Of a stretch of 64,000 nt of DNA, positions 8,337 through 17,770 are shown in pieces. Every line of letters starts with the position of its first letter. Within the stretch, counting starts at the first letter, position 1. The stretch lies in assembly GCA_016927755.1 (NCBI GenBank), contig JAFGLZ010000218.1:16470-80469 (forward strand). Direction: 5' to 3'. A program made the translations under genes and the position numbers. This DNA is from Phycisphaerae bacterium (GTDB lineage Bacteria > Planctomycetota > Phycisphaerae > UBA1845 > JAFGLZ01). The notes beneath the pieces are model-generated. The model was given only the letters and a program-made list of their open reading frames with translations, ran no database searches and was not told the DNA's origin.

Positions 8337-9578
8337 TTGAAGGGCATGGCACGACGTGAGTTTCTTGGCGTGGCCGCGGCGGGCGCCGTCCTGGTCCGTG
8401 GTCGCGATTCCGTTGCCGACACCAGCCGGAAGGAGACACGAGCATTGCCTCCGCTACGCTATTGGATGCACGGGTTCAAGGGCGATCCGGAGGCCACGGC
8501 CGAGGCGCTCAAGAAGGCGGGGTTTGACGTCGTCGTCGCCGGCGGGGCCGAGGTCATCGAGGCCGTCAACCGGGCGGGTATGACGTCCTGGCTGTGCGGC
8601 GGGGCGTTCGGCCTGGGCAAGCACAAGGACGACGACCACAAGGCCCGGGACATCCTGGGTCGGCCGCGGGTATGGTTCAGCTCCGGCTGTCCGAATCACC
8701 CCGAGCTGCGGGAAGGGAATCTCGAGAGCTATAGGAAGATGTCGGCCACGCCCGGGATCAAGGGCATCCTGGTGGACGGCTGTCGCTTCGCCTCGCCGGC
8801 CTCGGGGCTGAACCCGTTCTTCACGTGCTTCTGCCCGAGGTGCCAGAAGAAGGCCGGAGAGTTGGGGTTCGACTTCCAGCGAATGAAGCGCGACGTCGCG
8901 GCGTTCTACAAGCTGCTCACGGGCGGCGCGGAGGCCGGTGCCAAGCGGGCGAGCGTCTGGTCATCGTCACCGGTGGGCGTCCTCGAGTGGTTGACGCGCC
9001 GTCCGGGCGTCTTGGATTGGCTAGGCTTTCGCCGGGCGTGCACGACGGAGCACTTCAAGGCGGTCGGCGAGGTCATCCACGGGGCCAAGCTTCGGATGGG
9101 GGTCTACATCTTCACGCCGTCGGTCGCGCCCGTCGTCGGGCAGTCGTACGTCGACCTACGGGAGTTGGTCGACGTCTTCGCGCCGATGATCTACCGCAAC
9201 TATCCGAAGCGTCCGGGGCCGGCGTGCCTGAACTGGGAGCTGACGGTCTTGCCCGAGGAGTTGGGTTTTGCGGGCAAGCCCGAGGAGCAGCCGGCGATGG
9301 AGCTGATTCTGAGTTGGACAGGGCTGGCCGGTGTGGTTTCGGATCGCACGATCAAGGCCGTTCAGGCCGCGCTGCCCCCTGAGGCCGTCGGACACGAGAC
9401 CGCGATGGCTCGGGAGCTGCTCGGCGGGGAGAAGGACCTCTCTCCGATCATTTACGTGGACGATCCGCTCATGGGCAAGACGGTCGATCTCGTCCGTCGC
9501 GGCGGGGGCAGCGGCGTGAACTTCTTCAAGTTCGAGGACAACTGGCTCGACCTGGTTCGCCCGGCGATGGCCGAGTAG
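8337..9578 (+). CDS. Tat-exported protein of unknown function (TIM-barrel/glycosidase-like)
   Basis: 413 aa from TTG 8337, which lies 6 nt after GGGAGG; ATG 8346 is the alternative. The N terminus has the twin-arginine pattern ARREFLG followed by a hydrophobic Ala/Val stretch, so export by Tat is likely. The mature part has features seen in uncharacterised planctomycete proteins with a glycosidase-like barrel: YWMHGFKGDPEATAEALKKA near the start, a Cys pair in CFCPRC, and MIYRNYPKRPGPACLNWE. I do not recognise a named family or catalytic residues. It is followed 25 nt later by a broken nitrilase, and the two may once have been a unit. Confidence 0.75.
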   Translation: MKGMARREFLGVAAAGAVLVRGRDSVADTSRKETRALPPLRYWMHGFKGDPEATAEALKKAGFDVVVAGGAEVIEAVNRAGMTSWLCGGAFGLGKHKDDDHKARDILGRPRVWFSSGCPNHPELREGNLESYRKMSATPGIKGILVDGCRFASPASGLNPFFTCFCPRCQKKAGELGFDFQRMKRDVAAFYKLLTGGAEAGAKRASVWSSSPVGVLEWLTRRPGVLDWLGFRRACTTEHFKAVGEVIHGAKLRMGVYIFTPSVAPVVGQSYVDLRELVDVFAPMIYRNYPKRPGPACLNWELTVLPEELGFAGKPEEQPAMELILSWTGLAGVVSDRTIKAVQAALPPEAVGHETAMARELLGGEKDLSPIIYVDDPLMGKTVDLVRRGGGSGVNFFKFEDNWLDLVRPAMAE

Positions 9579-9602
9579 GCGCGCGGCGCTGGAGGAGCGA
9601 TC

Positions 9603-10168
9603 ATGCATGCATCGACGTGTTGTTCGGCCTTCCTGATCGCGATGATTCTCGCATCGTCGCCGGCATCTACGAGCGCGTCGGCAAGGTCGTCTACAACGCG
9701 GGCGTGATGGCGGGCCCGGACGGTGAGCTGGTCGGCAAGTACTACAAGAAGTGCTTGCCGCGGGAGGAGATCGAGGGCGGCATCACGCCGGGCGGCGAGT
9801 ATCCCGTGTTCGACACCCGCTTCGGCAAGGTCGGCGTAATGATCTGCTGGGACATCCACTTTCCCGAGGTGGCGCGACGGCTGGCGATGAACGGCGCCGA
9901 GCTGATCCTCGTGCCGATCTGGGGCGGCAACGAATTGCTGCTGCGGGCGCGGGCGGTCGAGAACCAGGTTTACGTCGCCACGAGCAGCTACGACCATAAG
10001 CTCCGGACGGCGGTGTGGGACCGCCGGGGCGACCCGCTCGCCGCGGCGACGCAGCCCGGTGAGATCGCCTTGGCCGAGGTCGACCTCAACGCGCGAACCC
10101 AGTGGAACTGGCTGGGCGACTTTCGAGCCAGGATCACGCGCGAGCGCCCCCGGCGCGAAGCGGAGTAG
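9603..10168 (+). pseudogene. Carbon-nitrogen hydrolase (nitrilase family), N-terminally deleted and frame-disrupted
   Basis: The stretch 9617-10168 encodes the C-terminal two thirds of a nitrilase-fold amidohydrolase: YNAGVMAGPDGELVGKYYKK with the catalytic Lys, the nucleophile Cys in VMICWDIHFPE, and ENQVYVATSS. The N-terminal part with the catalytic Glu is missing. A good ribosome site (GGAGGAGCG) precedes ATG 9603 in a different frame; that frame encodes a signal-peptide-like segment (MHASTCCSAFLIAMILASS) and stops after about 35 codons. Together this looks like an exported nitrilase that lost an internal piece near 9655, leaving the two ends out of frame. A GTG at 9617 could still produce the truncated chain. 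Assembly error is the main alternative. Confidence 0.7.
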
Positions 10169-10295
10169 CGTGCGTCTCGATTCCTGGTTCAGAGCCGCCG
10201 GCGCCGCGGGTTGCTCGCGGGAACCGTTGTGGTCGGCGGCGAGATCGGATAGATAGCTCCGCCGGTTGGGGGCTCTCCTGAATCGAGCGACGCCG

Positions 10296-12461
10296 ATGGG
10301 ACAGGACCGCGTGTCAGCGACGGACGCGAGACGACTGGGCACGTTCGGCGGCGTCTTCGTCCCGAACGTCCTGACGATCCTCGGCGTCATCATGTTCCTG
10401 CGGACCGGCTGGGTCGTCGGCAAGGCCGGGCTTCAGGGCGCGTTGCTGATCCTGCTCATCGCCAACGCCATCACGCTGCTGACCGCGTTGTCGCTGGCGG
10501 CGGTGGCGACCAACACGAAGGTCGGCGTCGGCGGGGCCTACTTCCTCATCTCGCGGAGCCTGGGGCTGGAGGTGGGCGGCAGCGTCGGCGTTCCCCTGTA
10601 CTTCGCGCAAGCCATTTCGGTGGCCTTCTATCTGGTGGGCTTTTCCGAATCGCTGCAGGGGGTGATGCCAGGCGTTGACGTTCGAGTCACCGCCTCGGCG
10701 GCGCTCGGGGTCTTCTTCATCATCGCGTGGGTCGGCGCGAGTCTGGCGGTCAAGGCCCAGTATCTGATTCTGGTTCTGCTGACGTTCTCGCTGGCCTCCT
10801 TCTTCACCGGGTATACGCCCGTTCCGGATCCCGCTCAGAACTGGGCGCCGGCCTACGGGCAGGGACACACGATCTGGACGGTGTTCGCGATCTTCTTTCC
10901 GGCCGTGACCGGCATCATGTCCGGGGTGAGCATGTCCGGTGACCTTCGCAACCCGTCGGTGAGCATCCCTCGGGGGACGATCGCGGCGGTGCTACTGACG
11001 TTCGTCATCTACGCGGCGCAAATGGTCTGGCTCTCGCTCAACGCGGATCGTTCGGATCTGGTGGCCGACAGCCTGATCATGCGTCGGATCGCGAGCGTTC
11101 CCTCGCTCATCCTCGCGGGGTTGTGGGCGGCGTCGCTCTCATCCGGGCTGGCAAGCCTCGTGGCCGCCCCGCGAACGCTGCAAGCGCTGAGCCTCGACCG
11201 CGTCATGCCGCGTCGGCTCGCCAAGGGGATCGGCGCGAGCTCGGAGCCGCGAGTCGCGCTGATCGCCACGGCGTTGATCGCGGAGGCATGCATCCTGATC
11301 GGCGACCTGAACCTGATCGCCCCCGTGATCACGATGTTCTTCCTGACGACCTACGGCACGGTGAACTTCGTGGCGGGGGTGGAGCGGCTCGTGCTCAATC
11401 CGAGCTACAGGCCGGTCTTCAAGGTCCACTGGATCCCCTCCCTGCTGGGGGCGCTGGGATGCGTGTTCGTCATGTTTCTGATCAACGTCTGGGCCACGCT
11501 GGCGGCGATCGTCGTGATCGGCGGGATCTACGGCTTCCTGGCGCGCGTCCGCTTCCGGACCGCCTGGGGCGATGTCCGCAGCGGGCTGTGGTTCGTCGCC
11601 ACGCGGTCCACGATGCTGCGATTCGAGGCCTCACGGCAGCACGTCCGCAACTGGCGACCGGCGCTGCTGGTCTTGTCCGGCGCTCCGAGCACCCGCCTGG
11701 ATCTCATCCAGTTTGCGCGCTGGATCGAGGCCGACCGCGGATTGCTCTTCCTGGCCCAGGTCGTCACGGGCGAATGGGAGAAGCTGCTTCCCCGTCACCA
11801 GGGCGTCAAGCAGGCGTTACAGGACTTCATCAAGGATCACGGGCTGTCGGCGTTCGGCACGACGGTGATCGCCGACGACTTCGAGCACGGCGTGGCGACG
11901 TTGCTTCAGGTGACGGGTCTGGGTCAGTTCCAGCCCAATACCGTCATGATGGGTTGGAGCGAGGACGCGGTCCGGCAGGCGGCCTTCGCGCGGGCGGTCC
12001 GCCGGATTCTGGAGCTCGAGCGGAACCTCATCGTGTTCGCGGAGGCCGAGCCCGACCAGCAGCTCGACCCCGTGATCGACGTTTGGTGGTACGCGAAAGA
12101 TAACGGCTCGCTCATGCTGACGCTGGCGCATCTGCTGCGGAGCAATCGCCGATGGCACGGCCATCGCATCCGGGTGTCTCGCATCATCACCGACGAGGCC
12201 GGGGAGGGGGCCGCCGAGGAGGGGACGCGCGAGCTTCTCGCCGGCTTCCGCATCGAGACCGACGTTCGCGTCATCGTGTCGGAGGAACCGCCGCTGGAGG
12301 TGATCGCGCGGGCTTCCGAGCGATCCGAGGTCTGCTTCGCCGGCATCGCCGTGGAACGCATTGCCGAGCAGGACAATCCGCTGGCCGCATACGCTGATCT
12401 GGTCGCGCGCTTGCGCGGCAACGTGCTGCTGACGAAGAGTTGGCACGATCTCAAGTACTGA
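10296..12461 (+). CDS. SLC12-like cation-chloride cotransporter / APC-superfamily permease
   Basis: 721 aa from ATG 10296 (an upstream TTG at 10266 is possible). The N-terminal half is an APC-fold membrane domain of about 12 helices beginning GTFGGVFVPNVLTILGVIMF, the typical start of SLC12-type Na-K-Cl cotransporter relatives, and contains GVGGAYFLISRSLGLEVGG. After the last helix (about residue 415) comes a soluble C-terminal domain of about 300 residues, as in SLC12 proteins. The predicted role is ion-coupled transport across the inner membrane; the substrates are not readable from sequence. No partner genes are adjacent. The nearby start codons have weak ribosome sites. Confidence 0.85.
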   Translation: MGQDRVSATDARRLGTFGGVFVPNVLTILGVIMFLRTGWVVGKAGLQGALLILLIANAITLLTALSLAAVATNTKVGVGGAYFLISRSLGLEVGGSVGVPLYFAQAISVAFYLVGFSESLQGVMPGVDVRVTASAALGVFFIIAWVGASLAVKAQYLILVLLTFSLASFFTGYTPVPDPAQNWAPAYGQGHTIWTVFAIFFPAVTGIMSGVSMSGDLRNPSVSIPRGTIAAVLLTFVIYAAQMVWLSLNADRSDLVADSLIMRRIASVPSLILAGLWAASLSSGLASLVAAPRTLQALSLDRVMPRRLAKGIGASSEPRVALIATALIAEACILIGDLNLIAPVITMFFLTTYGTVNFVAGVERLVLNPSYRPVFKVHWIPSLLGALGCVFVMFLINVWATLAAIVVIGGIYGFLARVRFRTAWGDVRSGLWFVATRSTMLRFEASRQHVRNWRPALLVLSGAPSTRLDLIQFARWIEADRGLLFLAQVVTGEWEKLLPRHQGVKQALQDFIKDHGLSAFGTTVIADDFEHGVATLLQVTGLGQFQPNTVMMGWSEDAVRQAAFARAVRRILELERNLIVFAEAEPDQQLDPVIDVWWYAKDNGSLMLTLAHLLRSNRRWHGHRIRVSRIITDEAGEGAAEEGTRELLAGFRIETDVRVIVSEEPPLEVIARASERSEVCFAGIAVERIAEQDNPLAAYADLVARLRGNVLLTKSWHDLKY

Positions 12462-13195
12462 CTGATACGATTCGATCAGGGCGGAAGTAGTTGTGCCGCT
12501 TTCCGCTCTTGGTCCGGTGGTCGACTCAAAGGAGCGTCCCTGTTTCCTTGCGGGCAGCAATGCCACCGATTCGGGATAGGAAAAGCAGGTAGGTCTTCAA
12601 TACACACCCGTTGGCGCCCGGACCATGTCTGGCGCGGCTGAAAACCACGATCGCGCCCCGCTGGGGACTCGAGAATCGCTGCCATTTCCTCGAAATTCCA
12701 CAACCTGGGTTGGAAGTGTCGCTGGAATTCATCACATTTAGAGGTTCTGCGACATAGGAGATTTCTCTTGGTGACAAGGGGGAAAGCCGTTCCCTTGGCC
12801 CGGGGGCATCAGAGGTTCTCCCGCTCCCAAGCTCTGGATTACGGGACTGGGGCCGGTTAGGACTGGGGGGATTCCAGGGAAATCGCTCGTCAATCTCGTC
12901 AGTCGCAAGTCCGACCAATGATCGTAACGCCCTGGCCACGCGATGGCGTTAGCCGCCCCGTGCTGGCGTTGCTTGCGAGGGCGTCCGGCATCGAGACTAC
13001 TTCTTGGAGGACGGTCTGCGCTCGGCTCGGCGCTGAAGGTGCGCTCATCGGTCCCGGCCACGATGCGCTCTTGCTCTATCGCTGACATCGAGGGGACCGG
13101 ATCGTGGCGCGGCAGCTTCGAAGTGAAAACGGACCGTCCGCCATTGGACTGATCAGTAGCACCTGGCTTGGATGCGCCGATAGAGGCTTCGCTCC
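12462..13195. other. 734-bp stretch without a supported gene, upstream of the exopolysaccharide locus
   Basis: Short open frames on both strands lack ribosome sites and recognisable domains, so none is called. A lower-GC patch near 12725-12770 may hold the promoter of the exopolysaccharide operon, but no convincing -35/-10 pair was found. A long leader ahead of an operon that encodes its own NusG paralogue is where an antitermination signal would be expected; I could not identify one. Confidence 0.5.
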
Positions 13196-15442
13196 GTGAT
13201 CTCCTCGCTCGACGGCTCGTGGCATGAACAAGCTCCTTCGTCTCGTCATCCGCCGGCGACGTCGGCGTCAATGCCGGACGGGCAGGAGGAGACGCCGCGG
13301 CCGATGCTGCTGCAAGTCCTCGGCGATCGGTGGAGGATTCTCCTGTTAGTCGAAATTGCGTGTCTGGCGGGAGGCCTGGCCTACCTGCGTCACTCGACGC
13401 CCCTCTACTCGAGCGTATCGCGCGTCTACGTCGAGGAGAGCGGCTCGAGCGTCGGAAGGGATCTGAGATACCTCTTCTCACAAGGCGAGAACTGCCTCAC
13501 CACGCAGTGCGAGCTGATGAAGTCTTCGACGATCTTGCGTGATGCGCTCGAGCAGGGCGGACTCCGGAAGCTGGCAACTTTCGCCGCGGCCGGCGACCCG
13601 CTTGACGTGCTCAGGGAGCACCTGTCCGTCGGCGTCGGCGAGAAGGACGATATCATCAACCTTCAGTTCGTCTCACGGTACCCTGAGGATTCCGCTCGTG
13701 TTGCCAACGCCGTGGCCGCGGCGTACGTGCGATACCACTCGCAGCGAACGCAAACCGCCACCTGCGAACTGCTGAACGTTCTGAGGGACGAGAAGGAGAA
13801 CCGCGATCGCGAACTGGCGTCCAAGCTTCAGAAGATGCTGACCTTCAAACGGGAGAACGGAACGCTCAGCTTCGAGAGCGACAGCAACACCATCCTTCAT
13901 CAGCGGCTGGCCACGCTGTCCGCCGCGCTCACGCGCACTCAGATCGACGTCATCGACGCACGGACGGAGGATGAGACGGCCAAGGCGGCCGAAGGCGATC
14001 CGGCCAGGTTGAGGCAGTTGATGGAGGACGATCGAGGGGACTCTCCCGCCGGCATCCGCACGATGATGCAGGAAGAGCTCGGCTTGAGCGACGAGTTGAA
14101 CGAGCTGCACGGCCGTCTCACCGAGCTGCGGGAGAACTTCAGCGACAGGATGCCCGGAGTCAAGGCACTGGCCGCCCGAGTGGAGACGCTCAAGGAGCGC
14201 CTGGCGCGGTGTCAGGCGCGGCGGCATGCGGAGGATGCCGAGCGACTTCGTGCCTTTGTGATCGCCAGGCATCAGCGCTGGCTTGCCGCCAAGAGCAGAG
14301 AGGCGGCCTTGCGAGAAGAACTCGACGCTCAACAGAAGCTGGTTGAAGCCTTCAACATCAAGGCGGCCGAGCACGCCCTGCTACGGGCCGACGTCGTGCG
14401 GTCGGAGAGGGCCCTTGATGTGATCCACGGCAAGATCAAGGATCTGAGCGTCGCTCAGGGCTCGAGCCCGTTGAATATCGCGATTCTCGAGCAGGCCGAA
14501 CCCGCCGACGCCCCGTGTGAGCCGAAACGCGGTCGGGTTCTGGCGACCTTTTCGGTCGTGGGCATGTTGGCCGGCTTGGGGCTTGTGTTGGGGCTGGATT
14601 GGTCGGACAAGCGGATCCGCTCGGCGGCGGAGGTCCGCGCGCGACTTGGCGCCCCCGTGTTGAGCGTTGTGCCCTACATCGACGAGCCGAGCAGCGTGAA
14701 GGGTCGATGCTTGAAGACTCACCTGGAACCGACGTCGGACGCCGCGGAAGCTTACCGTGCGATTCGCACGGCGGTCATGCTTGGCGTGCATCGAGGCGAC
14801 ACCCTCCGCAGCGTTCTCGTGAGCTCTCCCACTCGTGGAGAAGGCAAGACGACGATTGCGTGCAACCTGGCAACGGCCATGGCGCAGGCGGGCCGCCGCA
14901 CGCTCCTGGTCGATGCGAGCCTTGAAGAGCCCGCGCTTCACAAGATCTTCGACTCGCCAGGGGGCGGAGACGTCTCGGGCGTTCCGTGGGGCGCCGATCC
15001 GGATCACCTGATCCAAGCCATACGGCACAGTGAGATCGAGAACTTGGATTTGCTGCTGAGCGGCCCGGAGCCACCCGAACCGTCCGGAACGCTGAACGTC
15101 GCGGCGCTCGAGCAAGCGATGGGCATTCTGTCGGAGCGCTATGAGTATGTCATCGTCGATTCTTCGCCGATCCTGTCGCGGAGTGATACGCGAATCACGG
15201 CCGCAATCTGCGACGCTACGATCATGGTGCTCGAGCCGGAGACGTCGACGCGCGAGATGAATGAAGCCGCGAGAGACGCCCTGCTCAGTGTCGGAGCCCG
15301 ACTGTTGGGCGCCGCGGTCAACAATGTCGGCAAAGGGAATCGCCCATTCTCCCCGTGGGGTGAAAGGGCGCCTCGCGTCGCTCGCGTCGGCGGCGTCGAG
15401 GGCAGGAGAGGCCACGGTCTGGCGGGGACCACGACCGGGTAG
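13196..15442 (+). CDS. Wzz/BY-kinase: exopolysaccharide chain-length determinant fused to tyrosine autokinase
   Basis: 748 aa from GTG 13196 (ATG 13271, 25 codons in, is an alternative). TM1 lies at about residues 50-65, followed by a Wzz-type periplasmic domain, long coiled coils (about 190-420), TM2 (about 445-465), and a cytoplasmic P-loop domain with Walker A SPTRGEGKTTIA, an A' motif LLVDASLEEPALHKIF, and Walker B YVIVDSSPIL. In this family the kinase cycles between phosphorylated and free states to control polymer length and export through the Wzx/Wzy pathway. The A' motif departs from the usual DxDxR, and the Gly/Arg-rich C-terminal tail has no Tyr cluster, so autophosphorylation may be altered or absent. 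It is the first gene of the locus. Confidence 0.88.
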   Translation: MISSLDGSWHEQAPSSRHPPATSASMPDGQEETPRPMLLQVLGDRWRILLLVEIACLAGGLAYLRHSTPLYSSVSRVYVEESGSSVGRDLRYLFSQGENCLTTQCELMKSSTILRDALEQGGLRKLATFAAAGDPLDVLREHLSVGVGEKDDIINLQFVSRYPEDSARVANAVAAAYVRYHSQRTQTATCELLNVLRDEKENRDRELASKLQKMLTFKRENGTLSFESDSNTILHQRLATLSAALTRTQIDVIDARTEDETAKAAEGDPARLRQLMEDDRGDSPAGIRTMMQEELGLSDELNELHGRLTELRENFSDRMPGVKALAARVETLKERLARCQARRHAEDAERLRAFVIARHQRWLAAKSREAALREELDAQQKLVEAFNIKAAEHALLRADVVRSERALDVIHGKIKDLSVAQGSSPLNIAILEQAEPADAPCEPKRGRVLATFSVVGMLAGLGLVLGLDWSDKRIRSAAEVRARLGAPVLSVVPYIDEPSSVKGRCLKTHLEPTSDAAEAYRAIRTAVMLGVHRGDTLRSVLVSSPTRGEGKTTIACNLATAMAQAGRRTLLVDASLEEPALHKIFDSPGGGDVSGVPWGADPDHLIQAIRHSEIENLDLLLSGPEPPEPSGTLNVAALEQAMGILSERYEYVIVDSSPILSRSDTRITAAICDATIMVLEPETSTREMNEAARDALLSVGARLLGAAVNNVGKGNRPFSPWGERAPRVARVGGVEGRRGHGLAGTTTG

Positions 15443-15582
15443 TCCGGTCAGGCACAAGTCGTCGCCCGGAGCGTGGGATTCGTCCCCGCTTCGGCCCAAC
15501 CGGGAGCGACGTCCGGGAATCGAAACCCGCGTCGGGTGCACCGACGGGGACGAAGTCCGCGCCGAAGACGGAGGAGCATCGA

Positions 15583-16131
15583 GTGTTGAAGCTGTCCGAA
15601 AACCCACCGATTCTGACGCCCGGCTACGATTCGCTCGCCGACCTGCCGGGTCGATGGTGGGTCGCACATACGAAGTCCCGATTCGAGAAGTCCTTCGCGA
15701 TGAGTCTACTGGCCCGAGGAAAGGGATACTTCCTTCCGCTCGTCAAGCGAGTCACGATCTCCGGAGGACGAAGACGGCACGTGCTCGCCCCCCTCTTCCC
15801 TTCGTACGTCTTCTTCAGCGGCGATGACGAGGATCGCCGTGAGGCCTTGTCGACGAACTGCCTCTGCAAGGCGTTGAGCGTTCCGGATCAGGATGCCCTG
15901 GTCTCGAGTCTTACGGCCATCGAGAAAGCGCTTGCCGCCGAAGCGCCCCTCGAGCCGTACCCGCACGTGGCGGTGGGTCGTCGTTGTCGGGTGACGGCGG
16001 GCCGGCTGCGCGGGGTGGAAGGCGTTGTCATCCGCCGGGAAGGCAGGGCCCAAATCGTCCTCGAGGTCGAACTGCTGGGCCGAGGCGCGGTTCTCGAAAT
16101 CGAGGCGGACCTCCTGGAACCTATCGACTGA
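15583..16131 (+). CDS. NusG-family transcription antiterminator (RfaH/UpxY/LoaP-type paralogue)
   Basis: 182 aa from GTG 15583, 7 nt after GGAGG. The NGN domain opens with RWWVAHTKSRFEKSFA and contains APLFPSYVFF. The C-terminal KOW domain (about 125-175) contains VGRRCRVTAGRLRGVEGVV. Housekeeping NusG has the same fold, but a copy inside a polysaccharide locus is characteristic of specialised paralogues that let RNA polymerase read through long biosynthetic operons. It sits after the Wzz/BY-kinase gene and before the 17-kb run of biosynthetic genes. The recognition site on DNA or RNA was not identified. Confidence 0.88.
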   Translation: MLKLSENPPILTPGYDSLADLPGRWWVAHTKSRFEKSFAMSLLARGKGYFLPLVKRVTISGGRRRHVLAPLFPSYVFFSGDDEDRREALSTNCLCKALSVPDQDALVSSLTAIEKALAAEAPLEPYPHVAVGRRCRVTAGRLRGVEGVVIRREGRAQIVLEVELLGRGAVLEIEADLLEPID

Positions 16132-16189
16132 AACGTGGGTTTCCCTCCGTCGTGAGCCCCATCATTTGAGACACTTACTGACCAGTCAG

Positions 16190-17770
16190 ATGACGCATGT
16201 CTCGCTCGAGCTCTGTCTCGGGGCGGCGTGCGTTTCCCTCGCCGTGACGCCCGTGCTTATTCGGCTTGGCAACCGGATGCGCATCGTGGACAAGCCCGGG
16301 GTGCGCAAGATCCATGGTGTGCCGGTCCCTCGGCTAGGCGGTCTGGCTGTCGCTCTGGCGGCTCTGACCGCGCTGGGAGCCGTCCTGGTCCTCAACCCGG
16401 CGCCCGCATGCGTCTTGGCCGGAGGCCCAACGCGAATTCTTGCATTGCTGGGAGCGTCCCTGCTCGTGTTCGGCGTGGGAATCGTCGACGACGTTCGCGG
16501 CGTGCGCGCGAGCGTGAAGCTCGCGTTGCAGCTCCTGGCGGCCCTGGTCGTATGCGCCGCCGGGGTCCGGCTTGGCTGCATCAGGCTGGGCGAAGACTGC
16601 CATATCGAACTCGGCTGGCTCAGTTGGCCCATCACGCTTCTCTGGCTGGTCGGCGTGACCAACGCCATGAACCTGATCGATGGGCTGGACGGCCTGGCCG
16701 GCGGGATTGGCGTCATCGGCAGCGCGGTGATCGCGGTCCTGGCGTTCTTGTTCGGCCAGTTGCTCGTGGCATGGGTCATGCTCGCGCTGCTCGGGAGTCT
16801 GACGGGCTTTCTGGTCTTCAACCTGGCGCCGGCTCGAATCTTTCTGGGAGATGCCGGAACCTACTTCGTCGGCTTCCTGCTGGCGGGCGGCAGCATCCTC
16901 TGCACCATGGGCCAGGGAACCTTCGTGGGAATGGCATTGCCGGCGCTGGCCCTGGGTATTCCGATTCTCGATACCTTGATCAGCATGCTGCGACGAACGC
17001 TGGATCGACGCTCGGTGTTCGCTCCGGACCGGGGACACATCCACCACCGCCTGCTCGACATGGGGATCTCGCCCTCGCGCGCCGTCTTCATCCTGCACGG
17101 CCTGACGTTGGTCGCGGTCGGACTGGGGCTACTGATGATCGGGGCGGGGCGCGCGGGCGGCATCGCGGTGTTTGCGTGCATTCTGGCGCTGCTCCTATTG
17201 GTATTCCACGAGGCTGGCATGGTCCGGCTAGGTGAGATCCTGGCGGCTTTCCGGAGAACCTTGGCGATCCGAAGCAGGGCAAGAGACGAGCGGAGAGACT
17301 TCGAGGAGGCTCAGTTGTTCTTCCGCGAGGCGAACAGCTTCGACGACTGGTGGCGGGCGGTCTGTCACGCCGCCGAGCGAATGAAAGTGATCCGAATAGC
17401 GGCCGACGTGCAGAAACGCGACGGGACCTGGCGCAGGCTCAGCCACATCACCACCGCCCGCGGGGTCGACCACCTGGAGACGGCGCGCCTGTGCCTGCCG
17501 GCGCCGGACCGGCGAAGCGGCAGCCTGCTGCACATCGAAGTGGACATCCGCGTCGATGGCTCCCTCGAGTCCACGGGGCGGAGGGTAGCCTACCTCGGTC
17601 GACTGCTGGAGGAGCATGGCCCCGCCAACGCCTTGCCCGTCAAGCAAGGCCGCCAGTCCTCACGATCACCTTCAGTGTCCAGTCCATCACCCTCCCCGCG
17701 CGGCCGCGACCCTTACGACGCCGCGATTGATGAGCATGAAACGGGACTCCCGGGAGCCGTGCTGGAATGA
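16190..17770 (+). CDS. WecA/TagO-type undecaprenyl-phosphate sugar-1-phosphate transferase with C-terminal extension
   Basis: 526 aa from ATG 16190. Polytopic membrane enzyme of the MraY/WecA family that loads the first sugar phosphate on undecaprenyl phosphate. Motifs: DKPGVRKIHGVPVPRLGG, the acidic site GIVDDVRG, NAMNLIDGLDGLAGG, FLGDAGTYFVGF, and the nucleotide-sugar-binding HIHHRL. The membrane part ends near residue 350, the usual family length; a further 170 or so soluble residues start with a charged stretch, contain FREANSFDDWWRAV and end in a Ser/Pro-rich tail. The function of this extension is unknown. The stop codon overlaps the ATG of the flippase gene (ATGA). Confidence 0.9.
   Translation: MTHVSLELCLGAACVSLAVTPVLIRLGNRMRIVDKPGVRKIHGVPVPRLGGLAVALAALTALGAVLVLNPAPACVLAGGPTRILALLGASLLVFGVGIVDDVRGVRASVKLALQLLAALVVCAAGVRLGCIRLGEDCHIELGWLSWPITLLWLVGVTNAMNLIDGLDGLAGGIGVIGSAVIAVLAFLFGQLLVAWVMLALLGSLTGFLVFNLAPARIFLGDAGTYFVGFLLAGGSILCTMGQGTFVGMALPALALGIPILDTLISMLRRTLDRRSVFAPDRGHIHHRLLDMGISPSRAVFILHGLTLVAVGLGLLMIGAGRAGGIAVFACILALLLLVFHEAGMVRLGEILAAFRRTLAIRSRARDERRDFEEAQLFFREANSFDDWWRAVCHAAERMKVIRIAADVQKRDGTWRRLSHITTARGVDHLETARLCLPAPDRRSGSLLHIEVDIRVDGSLESTGRRVAYLGRLLEEHGPANALPVKQGRQSSRSPSVSSPSPSPRGRDPYDAAIDEHETGLPGAVLE

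Noticed and set aside
12943..13152. 69-codon open frame upstream of the exopolysaccharide locus
   Set aside because: No ribosome site, no recognisable domain, low-complexity composition.
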